From Pseudothauera lacus (GTDB lineage: Bacteria; Pseudomonadota; Gammaproteobacteria; Burkholderiales; Rhodocyclaceae): a DNA stretch of 64,000 nt. The notes under the pieces are model-generated. The model searched no databases. It was not told the origin of the DNA and worked only from the letters and a program-made list of their open reading frames with translations. The DNA is taken from assembly GCF_003034845.1 (NCBI RefSeq), contig NZ_PZKC01000011.1, positions 62,001 through 126,000 of the forward strand, given 5' to 3'. Positions within the stretch are counted from its first letter, which is position 1. Every line of letters starts with the position of its first letter. Both the position numbers and the translations under genes were made by a program. Positions 25,456-35,358 of the stretch are shown one piece after another.

Positions 25456-26349
25456 TCAGCCGTCCCGGGGAGGCATTGCCGCGCGACTGATGGCCTGGGT
25501 GGCGGGGTGGCTCAGGCGGCGCTCCACGGCGATGGCGTAGTAAGAGTCGCCAACGCCGGGCAGTTCGCCGATGCAGCGCAGCTCGCCATGGCGGCACAAC
25601 TGTGCGGAGATCAGCGTCGGTGCAGGAAAGATGCCTGCGCCAGCCTCGCCGAAGGCCTTCATCAGCGCGCTGTCGTCGAATTCGCCGACGATGCGCGGTG
25701 TCAGGCGTTGCTCTTCGAGCCAGCGCAGCAGCGGCGCCCGCACCGCCGCCTCGTTGCCGGGCAGCAGCAGTGGTGCCTGCTGCAGGCAGGCAGGGAAATC
25801 GCCGGCGAGCGTGTCGGCGAGCGCGGCGGAGGCGAACAGGCTCACCGAGGACTCCGCCAGCTTGTGGCTGTAGCCGCGTACGTCCATGTTTGCCGGCAAG
25901 GGGCTGTCGGCGAGGACGACGTCGAGCTTGTGGATGGCGAGGTCGCCGAGCAGGCGTTCGAGCTTGTCCTCGCGGCAGACGATGCGCACCGGTTCAGGCA
26001 GTGCCATCGACGGTGCGAGCAGCAGCCAGGCGATGCTCTTCGGTACCACGTCGGCGATGCCGACGCGGAACGGAACCACCCGCCCGGCGGAGCGGCTGAG
26101 CAGCGCCTCCTCCAGTTCACTGCCGGTGCGGAATATTTCTTCGGCATAATCGAGTACCATCTGTCCGGTCTCGGTGAGCACCAGCCCGCGGCCCTGACGG
26201 CGGAACAGGGTCACCCCGAGGCTGGCTTCCAGTGCGGCGATCTGTCCAGACAGGGTCTGTGGGGCGAGCCCCGAGCGTTCGCTGGCGCGGACGATGCCAC
26301 CGGCGCGGGCGACGTTCCAGAAGTGGTGAAGCTGCTTGAAATTGAGCAT
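25456..26349 (-). CDS. LysR-family regulator, NhaR-like (copy 1)
   Basis: 297 residues. N-terminal winged helix-turn-helix (about 1-60; KQLHHFW, APQTLSGQIAALE, LFRRQGRGL) and a LysR substrate domain. The NhaR-type features remembered from E. coli are present: the FW in helix 1, QTLSGQI and the E-F-D-D-S-A-L-M-K-A-F-G stretch. NhaR activates Na+/H+ antiporter genes, but no nhaA is visible here. It converges on the response-regulator gene with a 3-bp gap and diverges from the hibernation factor gene. A second NhaR-like protein is encoded at 53.8 kb. Confidence 0.82.
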   Translation of the reverse strand: MLNFKQLHHFWNVARAGGIVRASERSGLAPQTLSGQIAALEASLGVTLFRRQGRGLVLTETGQMVLDYAEEIFRTGSELEEALLSRSAGRVVPFRVGIADVVPKSIAWLLLAPSMALPEPVRIVCREDKLERLLGDLAIHKLDVVLADSPLPANMDVRGYSHKLAESSVSLFASAALADTLAGDFPACLQQAPLLLPGNEAAVRAPLLRWLEEQRLTPRIVGEFDDSALMKAFGEAGAGIFPAPTLISAQLCRHGELRCIGELPGVGDSYYAIAVERRLSHPATQAISRAAMPPRDG

Positions 26350-26484
26350 ATGACCCCAATGTTCGTAAAAACCGGATGAAGATTCAGTTGAACTCGGATT
26401 TTACCGAACAGTCTTAGCCGTAGCATTCGGCATGTCGCAAGTCGTGCATGCCGCTGTCTGCCACAACAGGAGAGGAGAGCTTCC

Positions 26485-26817
26485 ATGCGTATCGATTTGC
26501 ATTGTGACGGTGTCGAGGCCAACCCCGGGCTGCGCGACTACGTGGCGCGGCGGATGCGTTTCGCAATCGGGCGCTTCCGCGACCACATCCAGTGGGCACG
26601 GGTGAAGGTGGCCGACGTGAATGGGCCGAAAGGCGGTGCCGACAAGCGCTGCGTGGTGCAGTTGCGTCTGCGCAACCTTCCCGACGTGATCTTCGCGATC
26701 ACCGAGCTGGAAGTGCGCGCCGCGGTGGATCGCGCAGCCGATCGCGTGTCGCGCGTACTGGCGCAGCGCGTGCAGCGCCGCCGCCAGGTTCCGCGCCTGG
26801 CCCCGGCTTTTGCCTGA
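26485..26817 (+). CDS. Short ribosome hibernation promoting factor (HPF/RaiA family)
   Basis: 110 residues, the short form of the sigma-54 modulation/S30EA family: one RMF-independent fold with M-R-I-D-L-H at strand 1, L-R-D-Y-V-A-R-R-M helix and a basic helix 2 (RVLAQRVQRRRQ). No C-terminal dimerisation domain. Such proteins bind the 30S decoding centre and stabilise inactive ribosomes in slow growth. ATG follows an excellent AGGAGAGGAGAG leader. It is not next to rpoN as in many proteobacteria, and it lacks family-specific detail, so it might be a paralogue rather than the main HPF. Confidence 0.78.
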   Translation: MRIDLHCDGVEANPGLRDYVARRMRFAIGRFRDHIQWARVKVADVNGPKGGADKRCVVQLRLRNLPDVIFAITELEVRAAVDRAADRVSRVLAQRVQRRRQVPRLAPAFA

Positions 26818-26863
26818 CCAATTTTGGATTGACAACAAGTTCCCAGCAGGAGGTAGACGTTCC

Positions 26864-27529
26864 ATGGAAAACCGCATCGCCACCATGACCCGGTCCGAGG
26901 CTTCCGTCCTCTCGACCAACAAGGTCATCCGCAATACCTACATTCTGCTGTCGATGACGCTGGCCTTCTCGGCGGTCGTGGCCGGTGTGTCGATGGCGCT
27001 CGGGCTGCCGCATCCGGGCCTGATCCTGACCCTGATCGGCTACTTCGGCCTGCTTTTCCTGACCACCAAGCTGCGCAACAGCTCTGCCGGCATCCTCGCG
27101 GTGTTTGCCCTCACCGGCTTCATGGGCTACACCCTCGGCCCCATCCTCTCGGCCTATCTGTCGCTGCCCAACGGTCACATGATCGTGATGCAGGCGATGG
27201 CCGGCACCGCGGCGATCTTCCTCGGCCTGTCGGCCTATGCGCTGACCACCCGCAAGGATTTCTCCTTCATGGGCGGCTTCCTGATGGTCGGCATCCTGGT
27301 GGCCTTCCTGGCCGGACTGGGGGCGATCTTCTTCTCCATCCCGGCGCTCTCGCTGGCGGTTTCGGCGATGTTCGTGCTGCTGATGTCCGGTCTCATCCTC
27401 TACGAGACCAGCAACATCATCCATGGCGGCGAGACCAACTACATCATGGCCACGGTCACGCTGTACGTCGCCATCTACAACCTCTTCACCAGCCTGCTGC
27501 ACCTGCTGGGTTTCATGAACAACGACTGA
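26864..27529 (+). CDS. Bax inhibitor-1/YccA family membrane protein
   Basis: 221 residues with seven hydrophobic helices and the family pattern [10 protein letters not shown] at helix 1 and H-G-G-E-T-N-Y before the last helix. In bacteria members include YccA, which interacts with the FtsH-HflKC protease, and YetJ, a pH-sensitive calcium channel. hflK and hflC are in this window at 44 kb. ATG at 26864 follows CAGGAGGTAG; the frame is open to 26810 but this start has the ribosome site. A terminator follows. Confidence 0.9.
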   Translation: MENRIATMTRSEASVLSTNKVIRNTYILLSMTLAFSAVVAGVSMALGLPHPGLILTLIGYFGLLFLTTKLRNSSAGILAVFALTGFMGYTLGPILSAYLSLPNGHMIVMQAMAGTAAIFLGLSAYALTTRKDFSFMGGFLMVGILVAFLAGLGAIFFSIPALSLAVSAMFVLLMSGLILYETSNIIHGGETNYIMATVTLYVAIYNLFTSLLHLLGFMNND

Positions 27530-27551
27530 GCGCCATGCGCGTTCGATGCAG

Positions 27552-27575
27552 GGGCGGCCACGGGCCGCCCTTTTT
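27552..27575 (+). terminator. Rho-independent terminator after the Bax inhibitor-1 gene
   Basis: Stem GGGCGGCC/GGCCGCCC with a 3-nt loop is followed by TTTTT, 22 bp after the stop codon. Confidence 0.88.
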
Positions 27576-27626
27576 GCGTCAGGCGGTACGGATGTATCCG
27601 CCCCTTCCCGTGGGCAGGGGTGGGGG

Positions 27627-27632
27627 TACAAT
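27627..27632 (+). promoter_or_regulatory. Probable -10 box of accA
   Basis: TACAAT lies 28 bp upstream of the accA ATG, after a terminator, in the only gap before the accA-tilS unit. The -35 region is not clear. Confidence 0.45.
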
Positions 27633-27660
27633 ACGCGCCTCTCAAGTTTGGACGGGTCAG

Positions 27661-28629
27661 ATGAAGACCATCTTTCTGGATTTTGAACAGTCCCTGGCCG
27701 ATCTTGCCGCCAAGATCGAGGAACTGCGTTTTGTGCAGGATGACTCCGCGGTCGATATCTCCGAGGAGATCGCCCGTCTGGAGGCCAAGAGCCAGAGCTT
27801 GACCAAGGACCTCTACGCCAAGCTGACCCCATGGCAGATCGCCCAGGTCGCCCGTCATCCGCAGCGCCCCTACACGCTGGACTACGCGGAGCTGATCTTC
27901 ACCGATTTCGAGGAGCTCCACGGCGACCGCGCCTTTGCCGACGACAAGGCCATCGTCGGCGGGCTGGCGCGCTTCAATGGTCAGAGCTGCATGGTCATCG
28001 GCCACCAGAAGGGGCGCGACACCAAGGAGAAGATCGCCCGCAACTTCGGCATGCCGCGCCCCGAGGGTTACCGCAAGGCGCTGCGGCTGATGAAGATGGC
28101 GGAGAAGTTCGGCCTGCCGGTGTTCACCTTCGTCGATACCCCGGGCGCCTACCCCGGCATCGGTGCCGAGGAGCGTGGCCAGTCCGAGGCCATTGGTCAC
28201 AATCTCTACGTGATGGCCGAACTCAAGGTGCCTATCGTCACCACCATCATCGGCGAGGGCGGCTCCGGCGGCGCGCTGGCCATCGCGGTGGCGGACCAGG
28301 TGCAGATGCTGCAATACGCCACCTACTCGGTGATTTCCCCCGAAGGTTGTGCCTCCATCCTGTGGAAGAGTGCGGAAAAGGCCTCCGAGGCCGCCGAGAC
28401 CATGGGCATCACCGCGGCGCGGCTGAAGTCCCTGGGACTCATCGACAAGGTGGTCAACGAGCCGGTGGGTGGTGCCCACCGCGATCACCGCGGCATGGCG
28501 CAAAGCCTCAAGCGTGCGCTGACCGACTCGCTGCGCCAGCTCGCCGACCTGTCGCCGACGCAACTGCTCGAGCAGCGTTACGAGAAGCTGATGGCCTACG
28601 GGCGCTTCAAGGAACAGAAGGTCGCCTGA
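27661..28629 (+). CDS. accA: Acetyl-CoA carboxylase carboxyltransferase subunit alpha
   Basis: 322 residues, typical for AccA. With AccD it transfers the carboxyl group from carboxybiotin to acetyl-CoA, the first step of fatty-acid synthesis. Motifs include [17 protein letters not shown], the [12 protein letters not shown] oxyanion region and [14 protein letters not shown] at 27661 matches the family start ([10 protein letters not shown]). It is followed after 7 bp by tilS, the usual order in betaproteobacteria. Confidence 0.97.
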   Translation: MKTIFLDFEQSLADLAAKIEELRFVQDDSAVDISEEIARLEAKSQSLTKDLYAKLTPWQIAQVARHPQRPYTLDYAELIFTDFEELHGDRAFADDKAIVGGLARFNGQSCMVIGHQKGRDTKEKIARNFGMPRPEGYRKALRLMKMAEKFGLPVFTFVDTPGAYPGIGAEERGQSEAIGHNLYVMAELKVPIVTTIIGEGGSGGALAIAVADQVQMLQYATYSVISPEGCASILWKSAEKASEAAETMGITAARLKSLGLIDKVVNEPVGGAHRDHRGMAQSLKRALTDSLRQLADLSPTQLLEQRYEKLMAYGRFKEQKVA

Positions 28630-28636
28630 GGCCGCG

Positions 28637-29968
28637 GTGACGGCCTTCCCGGTACAGGCGGGCCTGCGCGCCACGGTTGCGGCGCGGCTGGCCGCAGCCG
28701 GGCTGGGGAGCGGTGCGCGGCTGTGCTGCGCGCTCAGCGGCGGGGTGGACTCCACCGTGCTCCTGCACGTGCTGGCCGCCCTGCGCGAAGAGCTTGGCTT
28801 CACGTTGCTCGCCGCTCACGTCAATCACGGCCTGCACCCGCAGGCCTGGGCCTGGCAGGCGCACTGCGCGCAGTCCTGCGCGCAGCTGGGGGTGGTGCTG
28901 AAGGTATTTCAGGTCGAGGTCGCCCGTGACGCGCCCTGCGGGCTGGAGGCGGCGGCCCGTGCGAGCCGCCACGCCGCCTTGCGCAGCGTGGCCTGCGATG
29001 CCCTGCTGCTCGCTCACCATCAGGACGATCAGGCGGAGACCGTGCTCTTCCGGCTGTTGCGCGGCAGTGGCGCCCATGGTGCTGCCGGGATGGTGGTTTG
29101 GCAGCCGGGTGCGCCCGCCATCCTGCGCCCTTTGCTGGGCGTGCGGCGCGCACAGATCGAGGCGGCCGCGCGCGAAGGCGGACTGCACTGGGTCGAGGAT
29201 CCGAGCAATGCCAACCCGCGGCATCGCCGCAATGCGCTGCGTCACGAGGTGCTGCCGGCGATGGCGGCGCATTTCCCCGCGGCGGTGCCGGCACTGGCCC
29301 GCGCGGCAGAGAACTTCGCCGAGGCGGCGACGCTCATGGATGAGCTTGCCGCTGCCGATGCGCGGCTCTGTGGCGGCCAGATGCTGCAGCGCGATGCCGT
29401 GCTGGCCTTGTCGGCGGCCCGTCAGCGCAACCTGCTGCGCTGGCTGGTGCGCGCTGCCGGCGGCCAGGCGCCATCGCGTGCGCGCCTGCTGGAGGTGCAA
29501 CGCCAGCTCGCCAGCGTGCCGCCGCTGCAGCCCCTGCGTGTCGAACTCGGGGGTTGTGTGTGCTGCTGCTATCGCGGGCAACTGTGGCTGGAAGCCGCTA
29601 CGCCGCCACCGCCACGGCCGCTGCGCTGGCGCGGCGAGACCGAGTTGCCGTGGTGTGGTGCACTGCTGCGCTGCGAGGCCAGCGTCGGCGAGGGGCTGCG
29701 CCTCGACCGCGTGCAGGCGGCAGCGCTGGTGATGGTGCGCGGGCGCTGGCCCGGGCTGAGCATGCGCCTGGCTGCCGGCCGCCCGCAGCGCAGCTTCCGC
29801 AAGCTGTGTCAGGACGCCGGCGTGCCGCCATGGCTGCGCGAGCGCCTGCCGGTGCTGATGGCCGACGGCGAGGCGGTGTGGATTGCCGGCATCGGCGTTG
29901 CTGCGGCCTGGCAGTGCGAGGACATGCAGCCCGGCCTGCGGTTGAGCTGGGACGGCGTGAGGGAGTAA
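28637..29968 (+). CDS. tilS: tRNA(Ile)-lysidine synthase
   Basis: 443 residues. It joins lysine to C34 of the CAU-anticodon tRNA-Ile, changing its specificity from Met to Ile. The PP-loop motif SGGVDS is at about residues 34-39, and the LLLAHHQDDQAET and R-x-L-L-x-x-x-R-x-x-I blocks are present; the C-terminal TilS domain lies after about residue 360. The start is GTG, eight bases after the accA stop. Co-transcribed with accA. Confidence 0.94.
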   Translation: MTAFPVQAGLRATVAARLAAAGLGSGARLCCALSGGVDSTVLLHVLAALREELGFTLLAAHVNHGLHPQAWAWQAHCAQSCAQLGVVLKVFQVEVARDAPCGLEAAARASRHAALRSVACDALLLAHHQDDQAETVLFRLLRGSGAHGAAGMVVWQPGAPAILRPLLGVRRAQIEAAAREGGLHWVEDPSNANPRHRRNALRHEVLPAMAAHFPAAVPALARAAENFAEAATLMDELAAADARLCGGQMLQRDAVLALSAARQRNLLRWLVRAAGGQAPSRARLLEVQRQLASVPPLQPLRVELGGCVCCCYRGQLWLEAATPPPPRPLRWRGETELPWCGALLRCEASVGEGLRLDRVQAAALVMVRGRWPGLSMRLAAGRPQRSFRKLCQDAGVPPWLRERLPVLMADGEAVWIAGIGVAAAWQCEDMQPGLRLSWDGVRE

Positions 29969-30024
29969 GGCGCGCCACGGCGAGCGTGCCGGCACCCGCA
30001 GCGGGGGTGAGTTCAGAATGCGGG

Positions 30025-30630
30025 CTAGTAATCCAGCCCGGTGAGCATCTGCGCCAGTTCGACCGCCGAGCGCACGCCCATCTTGTCGAAGATCTTCGCG
30101 CGGTGGGCCTCGACGGTGCGCATCGAGATGTTGAGCTCGTCGGCGATGACCTTGTTGAACTTGCCTTCGAGGATCAGCGCCATCACCTCGCGCTCGCGCG
30201 CGGTGACCGTGGCCAGGCGTGCGGCGACGGTTTCGCGCCCGGCGGCGGCGCGCTGGCGCTCGGCATCGGCAGCGAGGGCCTTTTCCACCACGTCGATGAG
30301 GTCCTTGTCGTTGAAGGGCTTCTCGATGAAGTCGAAGGCGCCTTTCTTGAGCGCGGCCACCGCCATCGGCACGTCGCCATGGCCGGTGATGAAGATCACC
30401 GGCAACTCGCAGCGTCGTGCCAGCAGGGCGTCGAAGCAGGCCAGTCCGCTCATTCCCGCCATGCGGATGTCGAGGACGATGCAGCCCTGCCAGGCCGGTT
30501 CCCAGGCCGCGAGGAAGTCCTCTGCCGCGGCCCATAGCCGGCAGGGCACGCCGCGGGTGCGGAACTGCCACTCCAGCGCGTCGCGAATGGCGTCGTCGTC
30601 GTCGATGATGTGGGCGCAGGGCTCGTTCAT
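30025..30630 (-). CDS. FixJ/DctR-type response regulator
   Basis: 201 residues. Receiver domain with H-I-I-D-D-D-D-A, phospho-acceptor Asp in IVLDIRMAGMSG and Lys in FIEKPF, then a LuxR-type DNA-binding domain (VTAREREVMALILEG, NKVIADELNISMRTVEAHR). This FixJ arrangement with a PAS kinase is that of DctR/TtrR. Start ATG overlaps the kinase stop by four bases. It probably controls the divergent dctP gene, as DctSR does for the C4-dicarboxylate TRAP system of Rhodobacter; that is inference. Confidence 0.9.
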   Translation of the reverse strand: MNEPCAHIIDDDDAIRDALEWQFRTRGVPCRLWAAAEDFLAAWEPAWQGCIVLDIRMAGMSGLACFDALLARRCELPVIFITGHGDVPMAVAALKKGAFDFIEKPFNDKDLIDVVEKALAADAERQRAAAGRETVAARLATVTAREREVMALILEGKFNKVIADELNISMRTVEAHRAKIFDKMGVRSAVELAQMLTGLDY

Positions 30631-32579
30631 GCGGGTTCCAGCGGCAGCGTGAGGGTGAAGATGGTACCCCCATCGGGGCGGGCTTCGAAACCCAGATGGC
30701 CATGATGCAGTTCGGCGATCGAGCGGCAGATGTTGAGCCCCATGCCCATGCCCTCGGCCTTGGTGGTGAAGAAGGGTTCGAACAGGCGGGCGGCGGTCTC
30801 CGGCGGGATGCCGCTGCCGCGGTCGCTGACCTGCAGCACCGCATTGCTGCCCTCGCGCCGTGTGCTGATGGTGACTTCGCGGCGGGTGGCAGGGGTGTCG
30901 CGCATCGCGTCCATGGCATTGCGCACCAGGTTGACGACGATCTGCTCCAGCATCACCGGGTCGGCGTCGAGCGCCGGCAGCCCGCTGAGCCCGGTGTGCA
31001 CGCGCACCTGGCGCTTGCGGGTGTCGGCTTCGAGCAGTTCGACGGCCTCGCGGATGATCGCATTGAGGTCGACGGCGATGCGCTTGGGTTCCGAGCGCCG
31101 CACGAAGTCGTGAACGCGGCGGACGATGTCGCCGGCGCGGCGGGCCTGGCGGGCGATGCGCTGGTGGATGTCGAGCATCTCGGCGCGGTTGCAGTCGCCG
31201 CTTTCGAGGCGGTTGATGCAGCCGCTGTTGTAGCTGGCGATGGCGGCCAGCGGCTGGTTCAGCTCGTGGGCCAGGGTGGAGGCCATCTCGCCCATGGTGA
31301 CCAGCCGCGAGGTGGCCTGCAGGCGCTCTTCCTGCTGGCGGGCGAGTTCCTCGGCGCGTTTCTGCTCGGTGATGTCGAGCACCGAGCCCATCCAGCCGCT
31401 GTGGCGGCCTTCGCCGTCGATCAGCGGGGCCTCGAAGATCTGGGCGTCGAGGCGGCTGCCGTCCTTGCGTCGCAGCCGTACCTCCATGCCTTCCGGTGGC
31501 GTGCCGCCGGCCATGATGAGTTCGTGCAGTTCCTGGGTGCGTTCGAGGTGTTCGGGATCCCAGTAGGGCATCGGCGGCAGGTGGCCGACGAGCTCCCCGG
31601 CGCTATAGCCGACCATCCGGCAGAAGGCCGGATTGACGTAGGTGACGCGGCCGCTGAGGTCGCGGGCGCGCAGACCGGTGAGCAGCGAGTCCTCCATTGC
31701 CTTGCGGAAGGTGCTTTCCTTGTGCAGGGCGTGTTCGGCGGCCTGGCGGCGCTGCAGCTGGCGGCGCAGCTGCCAGATGCTCCACACGATGATGCTTCCC
31801 AGCATTACCAGCGAGGCGACCAGCAGCAGGGGAATCCAGCGGATCTCGCCGCGGTGCGCGGCGATGTGCAGAACCAGGCCGTGTCCCGGCGGGTCGAAGG
31901 CGATACTGTAGTCGTGCCCGCTGGCCGGTGCGCCGACCCCGGACTTGGCCGCCAGCTCCTGTCCGTCGGAGTCGAGCACGCTGACCCGGTAGCGCTCGCT
32001 GAACCACCACGGCAACTCGCGTACCACCAGGCTCTGCAGGGAATACACGCCGACGGCGGTGCCGATGAAGGCGCCGTCGCTGTAGATCGGCACATGGACC
32101 TCGAAATGGTGGTCGCCGCCGGTAATCGGATAGGCTGGTCCATACACCGGGCGGCCGATCGCGCGGGCGAGGCGGAATATGCTCCGGGCGGGTACGGTGC
32201 CGCCGCTCTCGCCGACCAGGTGGTCGTCGCTCGCTGGCGGCTGGGCGCCGCGCATGGTGCCGTCGGCGTCGGTCCAGATGATGCGCGCGAGGCCGCTCTC
32301 GGCGCGCAGCAGGTGGCGCAGGCCGGCCTCGGTGGCGACGTCGCCGTGCCGGCCGGCGATCAGTGCGGGGCCGAGCTGGCCGAGTTGGGCGGCGTTGCGG
32401 TCGAGATGGAAGCGCAGGTTCTGCTCCATCCACAGCACGTCGCTGATCAGCGTGGTGCGCTGCACTTCCTCGTCGTAGCTGCGGGTCAGCCACACCAGGG
32501 TGGCGATGATGGCGAGAATCAGCAGCAGCGCGCCATAGGGCAGCCAGGCGGGGGTGGGAGGGGCGGCAGGCTTGTCCAT
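30627..32579 (-). CDS. DctS-type PAS sensor histidine kinase
   Basis: 650 residues. A membrane helix near residues 15-33, a periplasmic sensor of about 210 residues, a second helix (PLLLVASLVMLGSIIVWSIW), a PAS domain (about 295-410, ending DITEQKRAEE), then HisKA with H in LAHELNQPLAAIASYN and a HATPase domain with D-R-G-S-G-I and G-M-G-L-N-I-C. The H-E-L-N-Q-P-L form is the DctS/FixL type. It diverges from the dctP gene 107 bp away and is co-translated with the response regulator. Confidence 0.9.
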   Translation of the reverse strand: MDKPAAPPTPAWLPYGALLLILAIIATLVWLTRSYDEEVQRTTLISDVLWMEQNLRFHLDRNAAQLGQLGPALIAGRHGDVATEAGLRHLLRAESGLARIIWTDADGTMRGAQPPASDDHLVGESGGTVPARSIFRLARAIGRPVYGPAYPITGGDHHFEVHVPIYSDGAFIGTAVGVYSLQSLVVRELPWWFSERYRVSVLDSDGQELAAKSGVGAPASGHDYSIAFDPPGHGLVLHIAAHRGEIRWIPLLLVASLVMLGSIIVWSIWQLRRQLQRRQAAEHALHKESTFRKAMEDSLLTGLRARDLSGRVTYVNPAFCRMVGYSAGELVGHLPPMPYWDPEHLERTQELHELIMAGGTPPEGMEVRLRRKDGSRLDAQIFEAPLIDGEGRHSGWMGSVLDITEQKRAEELARQQEERLQATSRLVTMGEMASTLAHELNQPLAAIASYNSGCINRLESGDCNRAEMLDIHQRIARQARRAGDIVRRVHDFVRRSEPKRIAVDLNAIIREAVELLEADTRKRQVRVHTGLSGLPALDADPVMLEQIVVNLVRNAMDAMRDTPATRREVTISTRREGSNAVLQVSDRGSGIPPETAARLFEPFFTTKAEGMGMGLNICRSIAELHHGHLGFEARPDGGTIFTLTLPLEPA

Positions 32580-32686
32580 TGACCGGGCAGGGCGCGTTGG
32601 GCCGACATGCAGGGCATCGGCGCGGTAAACTTTACGGGTTGTGATGCCGGTCGCCGGGGGCGGCCGGCCCTGGAGGGTAGAGAGTA

Positions 32687-33691
32687 ATGAAAAAAATGCT
32701 GCTGCGGTTCGCCATCTGCGTCGGCCTGGTGCTGTCGCCGGGTGTGCAGGCCGAGCCCATCGTCATCCGCTTCAGTCACGTGGTCGCTCCCGATACGCCG
32801 AAAGGCAAGGCGGCGGAGTACTTCAGGGCGCGTGCCGAGGCGCTCACCGAAGGGCGCGTGCGCGTCGAGGTGTATCCCAACAGCACGCTCTACAAGGACC
32901 GCGAGGAGCTCGAGGCGCTTCAGCTCGGCGCGGTGGAGATGCTGGCGCCGTCGCTGGCCAAGTTCGCGCCGTTGGGCCTGCGCGAGTTCGAGGTCTTCGA
33001 TCTGCCTTACATCTTCGATGGCTACGAGGCCTTGCGCCGTGTCACCACCGGGCCGGTGGGGCGCGAACTGCTCGGCCGTCTGGAGGCGCGCGGGATCAGG
33101 GGGCTGGCGTTCTGGGACAACGGCTTCAAGTCCTTCTCCGCCAATACGCCGATTCACGGCCCCGACGATCTGCACGGTCTGCGCATGCGCATCCAGTCCT
33201 CGCGCGTGCTCGAAGAGCAGATGCTGGCGCTCGGCGCGCTGCCCCAGGTGATGGGCTTTTCCGATGTCTACGATGCCCTGCGCCATGGCGTGGTGGACGG
33301 CACGGAGAATCCTCATTCCAATCTGTACACGCAGCGCATGCACGAGGTGCAGGGTCACCTCATCCTCACCGGGCATGGCTATCTGGGCTATGCAGTGATC
33401 ACCAACAAGCGTTTCTGGGATGCCCTGCCGCGCGACATCCGCCGCCAGCTCGAGCGCGCCATGGACGAGGCCACTGCCTTTGCCAACCGCATCGCCCAGG
33501 AAGAGAATGAGCAGGCCCTGGCGGCGGTGCGGGCGGCCGGGCACACAGTCGTCTACGAGCCCGATGCGCGCACCCTGGCAGCCTTCAAGCAGGCCTTGCT
33601 GCCCGTGCATCAGCGCATGGAGGAGCGCATTGGCGCCGATCTGATCCGCGCCATCTACCGTGCCACCGGTTTCGATCCGTCACGGATGTAA
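32687..33691 (+). CDS. dctP: DctP-family TRAP-type solute-binding protein, no permease genes adjacent
   Basis: 334 residues. Signal peptide [19 protein letters not shown] with cleavage after VQA; mature start [12 protein letters not shown] is typical of DctP. The R-x-Q-x-S-R-V motif ([12 protein letters not shown]), where the Arg clamps the ligand carboxylate, and N-P-H-S-N in the second lobe are present. TRAP binding proteins deliver C4-dicarboxylates or other organic acids to DctQM, but ndk follows directly and no dctQ or dctM is in the window. ATG follows GGTAGAGAG. It may use permeases encoded elsewhere or serve as ligand sensor for the divergent kinase. Confidence 0.9.
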   Translation: MKKMLLRFAICVGLVLSPGVQAEPIVIRFSHVVAPDTPKGKAAEYFRARAEALTEGRVRVEVYPNSTLYKDREELEALQLGAVEMLAPSLAKFAPLGLREFEVFDLPYIFDGYEALRRVTTGPVGRELLGRLEARGIRGLAFWDNGFKSFSANTPIHGPDDLHGLRMRIQSSRVLEEQMLALGALPQVMGFSDVYDALRHGVVDGTENPHSNLYTQRMHEVQGHLILTGHGYLGYAVITNKRFWDALPRDIRRQLERAMDEATAFANRIAQEENEQALAAVRAAGHTVVYEPDARTLAAFKQALLPVHQRMEERIGADLIRAIYRATGFDPSRM

Positions 33692-33701
33692 ACACGAAAC
33701 C

Positions 33702-33710
33702 TGCTAGAAT
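33702..33710 (+). promoter_or_regulatory. Extended -10 promoter of ndk
   Basis: TGCTAGAAT is an extended -10 element 34 bp upstream of the ndk ATG, immediately after the dctP stop, so ndk and its downstream cluster need not depend on dctP transcription. Confidence 0.65.
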
Positions 33711-33744
33711 TTCCCGTTTTGTCAAACCCTCTGTGGAGTCCTCA

Positions 33745-34173
33745 ATGGCCATCGAACGCACCCTTTCCATCATCAAGCCCGACGCCGTCGCCAAGAACGT
33801 CATCGGCAAGATCTACCAGCGTTTCGAAGACGCCGGGCTGAAGGTCATCGCTGCCAAGATGGTGCATCTGTCCGAGCAGGAAGCCGGCCAGTTCTACGCC
33901 GTGCACAAGGAGCGCCCCTTCTTCAAGGATCTGGTCTCCTTCATGACCTCCGGCCCGGTGATGATCCAGTGCCTGGAAGGCGACAACGCCATTGCCAAGA
34001 ACCGTGAGCTGATGGGTGCCACCGATCCCAAGAAGGCCGACGCCGGCACCATCCGCGCCGACTTCGCCGAGTCCATCGACGCCAATGCCGTGCACGGCTC
34101 CGATGCGCCCGAAACCGCTGCCGTGGAAGTGGCTTTCTTCTTCCCCGGCATGAACGTCTACAGCGGCCGCTGA
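33745..34173 (+). CDS. ndk: Nucleoside diphosphate kinase
   Basis: 142 residues, typical. It transfers the gamma-phosphate from ATP to NDPs through a phosphohistidine. The N-A-V-H-G-S-D motif with the catalytic His, the [10 protein letters not shown] start and the MTSGPV segment are visible. The start is ATG 33745 with GGAG seven bases upstream; the frame extends to 33733. It opens the long conserved run to purA. Confidence 0.97.
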   Translation: MAIERTLSIIKPDAVAKNVIGKIYQRFEDAGLKVIAAKMVHLSEQEAGQFYAVHKERPFFKDLVSFMTSGPVMIQCLEGDNAIAKNRELMGATDPKKADAGTIRADFAESIDANAVHGSDAPETAAVEVAFFFPGMNVYSGR

Positions 34174-34239
34174 GCGCCGCAGATGCGGGCCGGTGCCGCG
34201 CCGCAGGTGGCGGTGCCGTGCCCGCAATGCAATACCGCA

Positions 34240-35358
34240 ATGGTCAATCTGCTCGATTACGACGTCGACGGCCTCGTCGCCTGGTTTGCCGAACTGGGTG
34301 AGAAGCCCTTTCGCGCCCGTCAGGTGATGCGCTGGATGCACCGCGAAGGTTGCGACGACTTCGAGCGCATGACCGATGTCGCCAAGAGCCTGCGCGCCAG
34401 GCTGGCGGATACTGCCTGCATCCGCGCCCCGCAGCCGCTGCGTGACTCGGTGTCTGCCGACGGCACGCGCAAGTGGCTGCTCGATGTCGGCAACGGCAAC
34501 GCGGTGGAAACGGTGTTCATCCCCGAGACCAGCCGCGGCACGCTGTGCGTGTCCTCGCAGGCAGGGTGTGCGCTCGATTGCGCCTTCTGTTCCACCGGCA
34601 AGCAGGGTTTCAACCGCAATCTCTCTGCGGCCGAGATCATCGGCCAGCTGTGGCTGGCCAACCGCCTGCTCGGCGCCGCACGCGAGCAGGCCGCCGATCT
34701 GGAGGCCGGCGAGGCCGACAATGGCCGCATCATCAGCAATGTGGTGATGATGGGGATGGGCGAGCCGCTGGCCAATTTCGACAACGTCGTTACCGCGCTG
34801 CGGCTGATGCTCGACGATCACGCCTACGGCCTGTCGCGCCGCCGTGTCACGGTGTCGACCTCGGGCATCGTGCCGGCGATGGACCGCCTGCGCGATGAAT
34901 GCCCGGTGGCGCTGGCGGTGTCGCTGCATGCCTCCAACGACGCCTTGCGCGACCGCCTGGTGCCGATCAACCAGAAGTACCCGCTGGCCGAGTTGATGGC
35001 GGCCTGCCGGCGTTACCTGGAGCGTGCGCCGCGCGATTTCGTCACCTTCGAGTACGTCATGCTCGACGGCGTGAACGACCGCGACGAGCACGCCCGCGAG
35101 CTCATCGCACTGGTCCGCGAGGTGCCGTGCAAGTTCAACCTGATTCCCTTCAACCCTTTCCCGAACGCCGGCTTCGAGCGTTCGCCGGTGGAGCGCATCC
35201 GGCGTTTTGCCGGTATGCTCAATGATGCCGGGATTGTCACCACCACCCGCAAGACGCGTGGTGAGGACGTCGATGCGGCCTGCGGGCAACTCGCCGGGCA
35301 GGTACTGGACAAGACCCGGCGCACCGTTCGTCTGGTCAATTCGAAGGAGGCTCGCTGA
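34240..35358 (+). CDS. rlmN: Dual-specificity 23S rRNA/tRNA (adenine-C2)-methyltransferase RlmN
   Basis: 372 residues. Radical-SAM enzyme that methylates C2 of A2503 in 23S rRNA and A37 in some tRNAs. The 4Fe-4S motif is Cys110-x3-Cys114-x2-Cys117 in CALDCAFC; Cys348 in DAACGQL is the second catalytic cysteine. ATG 34240 gives the family N-terminus ([12 protein letters not shown]); an in-frame ATG at 34183 adds 19 residues with no ribosome site. The stop overlaps the pilW start (TGATG). Confidence 0.96.
   Translation: MVNLLDYDVDGLVAWFAELGEKPFRARQVMRWMHREGCDDFERMTDVAKSLRARLADTACIRAPQPLRDSVSADGTRKWLLDVGNGNAVETVFIPETSRGTLCVSSQAGCALDCAFCSTGKQGFNRNLSAAEIIGQLWLANRLLGAAREQAADLEAGEADNGRIISNVVMMGMGEPLANFDNVVTALRLMLDDHAYGLSRRRVTVSTSGIVPAMDRLRDECPVALAVSLHASNDALRDRLVPINQKYPLAELMAACRRYLERAPRDFVTFEYVMLDGVNDRDEHARELIALVREVPCKFNLIPFNPFPNAGFERSPVERIRRFAGMLNDAGIVTTTRKTRGEDVDAACGQLAGQVLDKTRRTVRLVNSKEAR

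Noticed and set aside
26350-26484. A sigma-54 promoter ahead of the hibernation factor gene
   Set aside because: The CGGCATG...CATGCCG inverted repeat resembles part of one, but GG and GC are not at the required 10-bp spacing.
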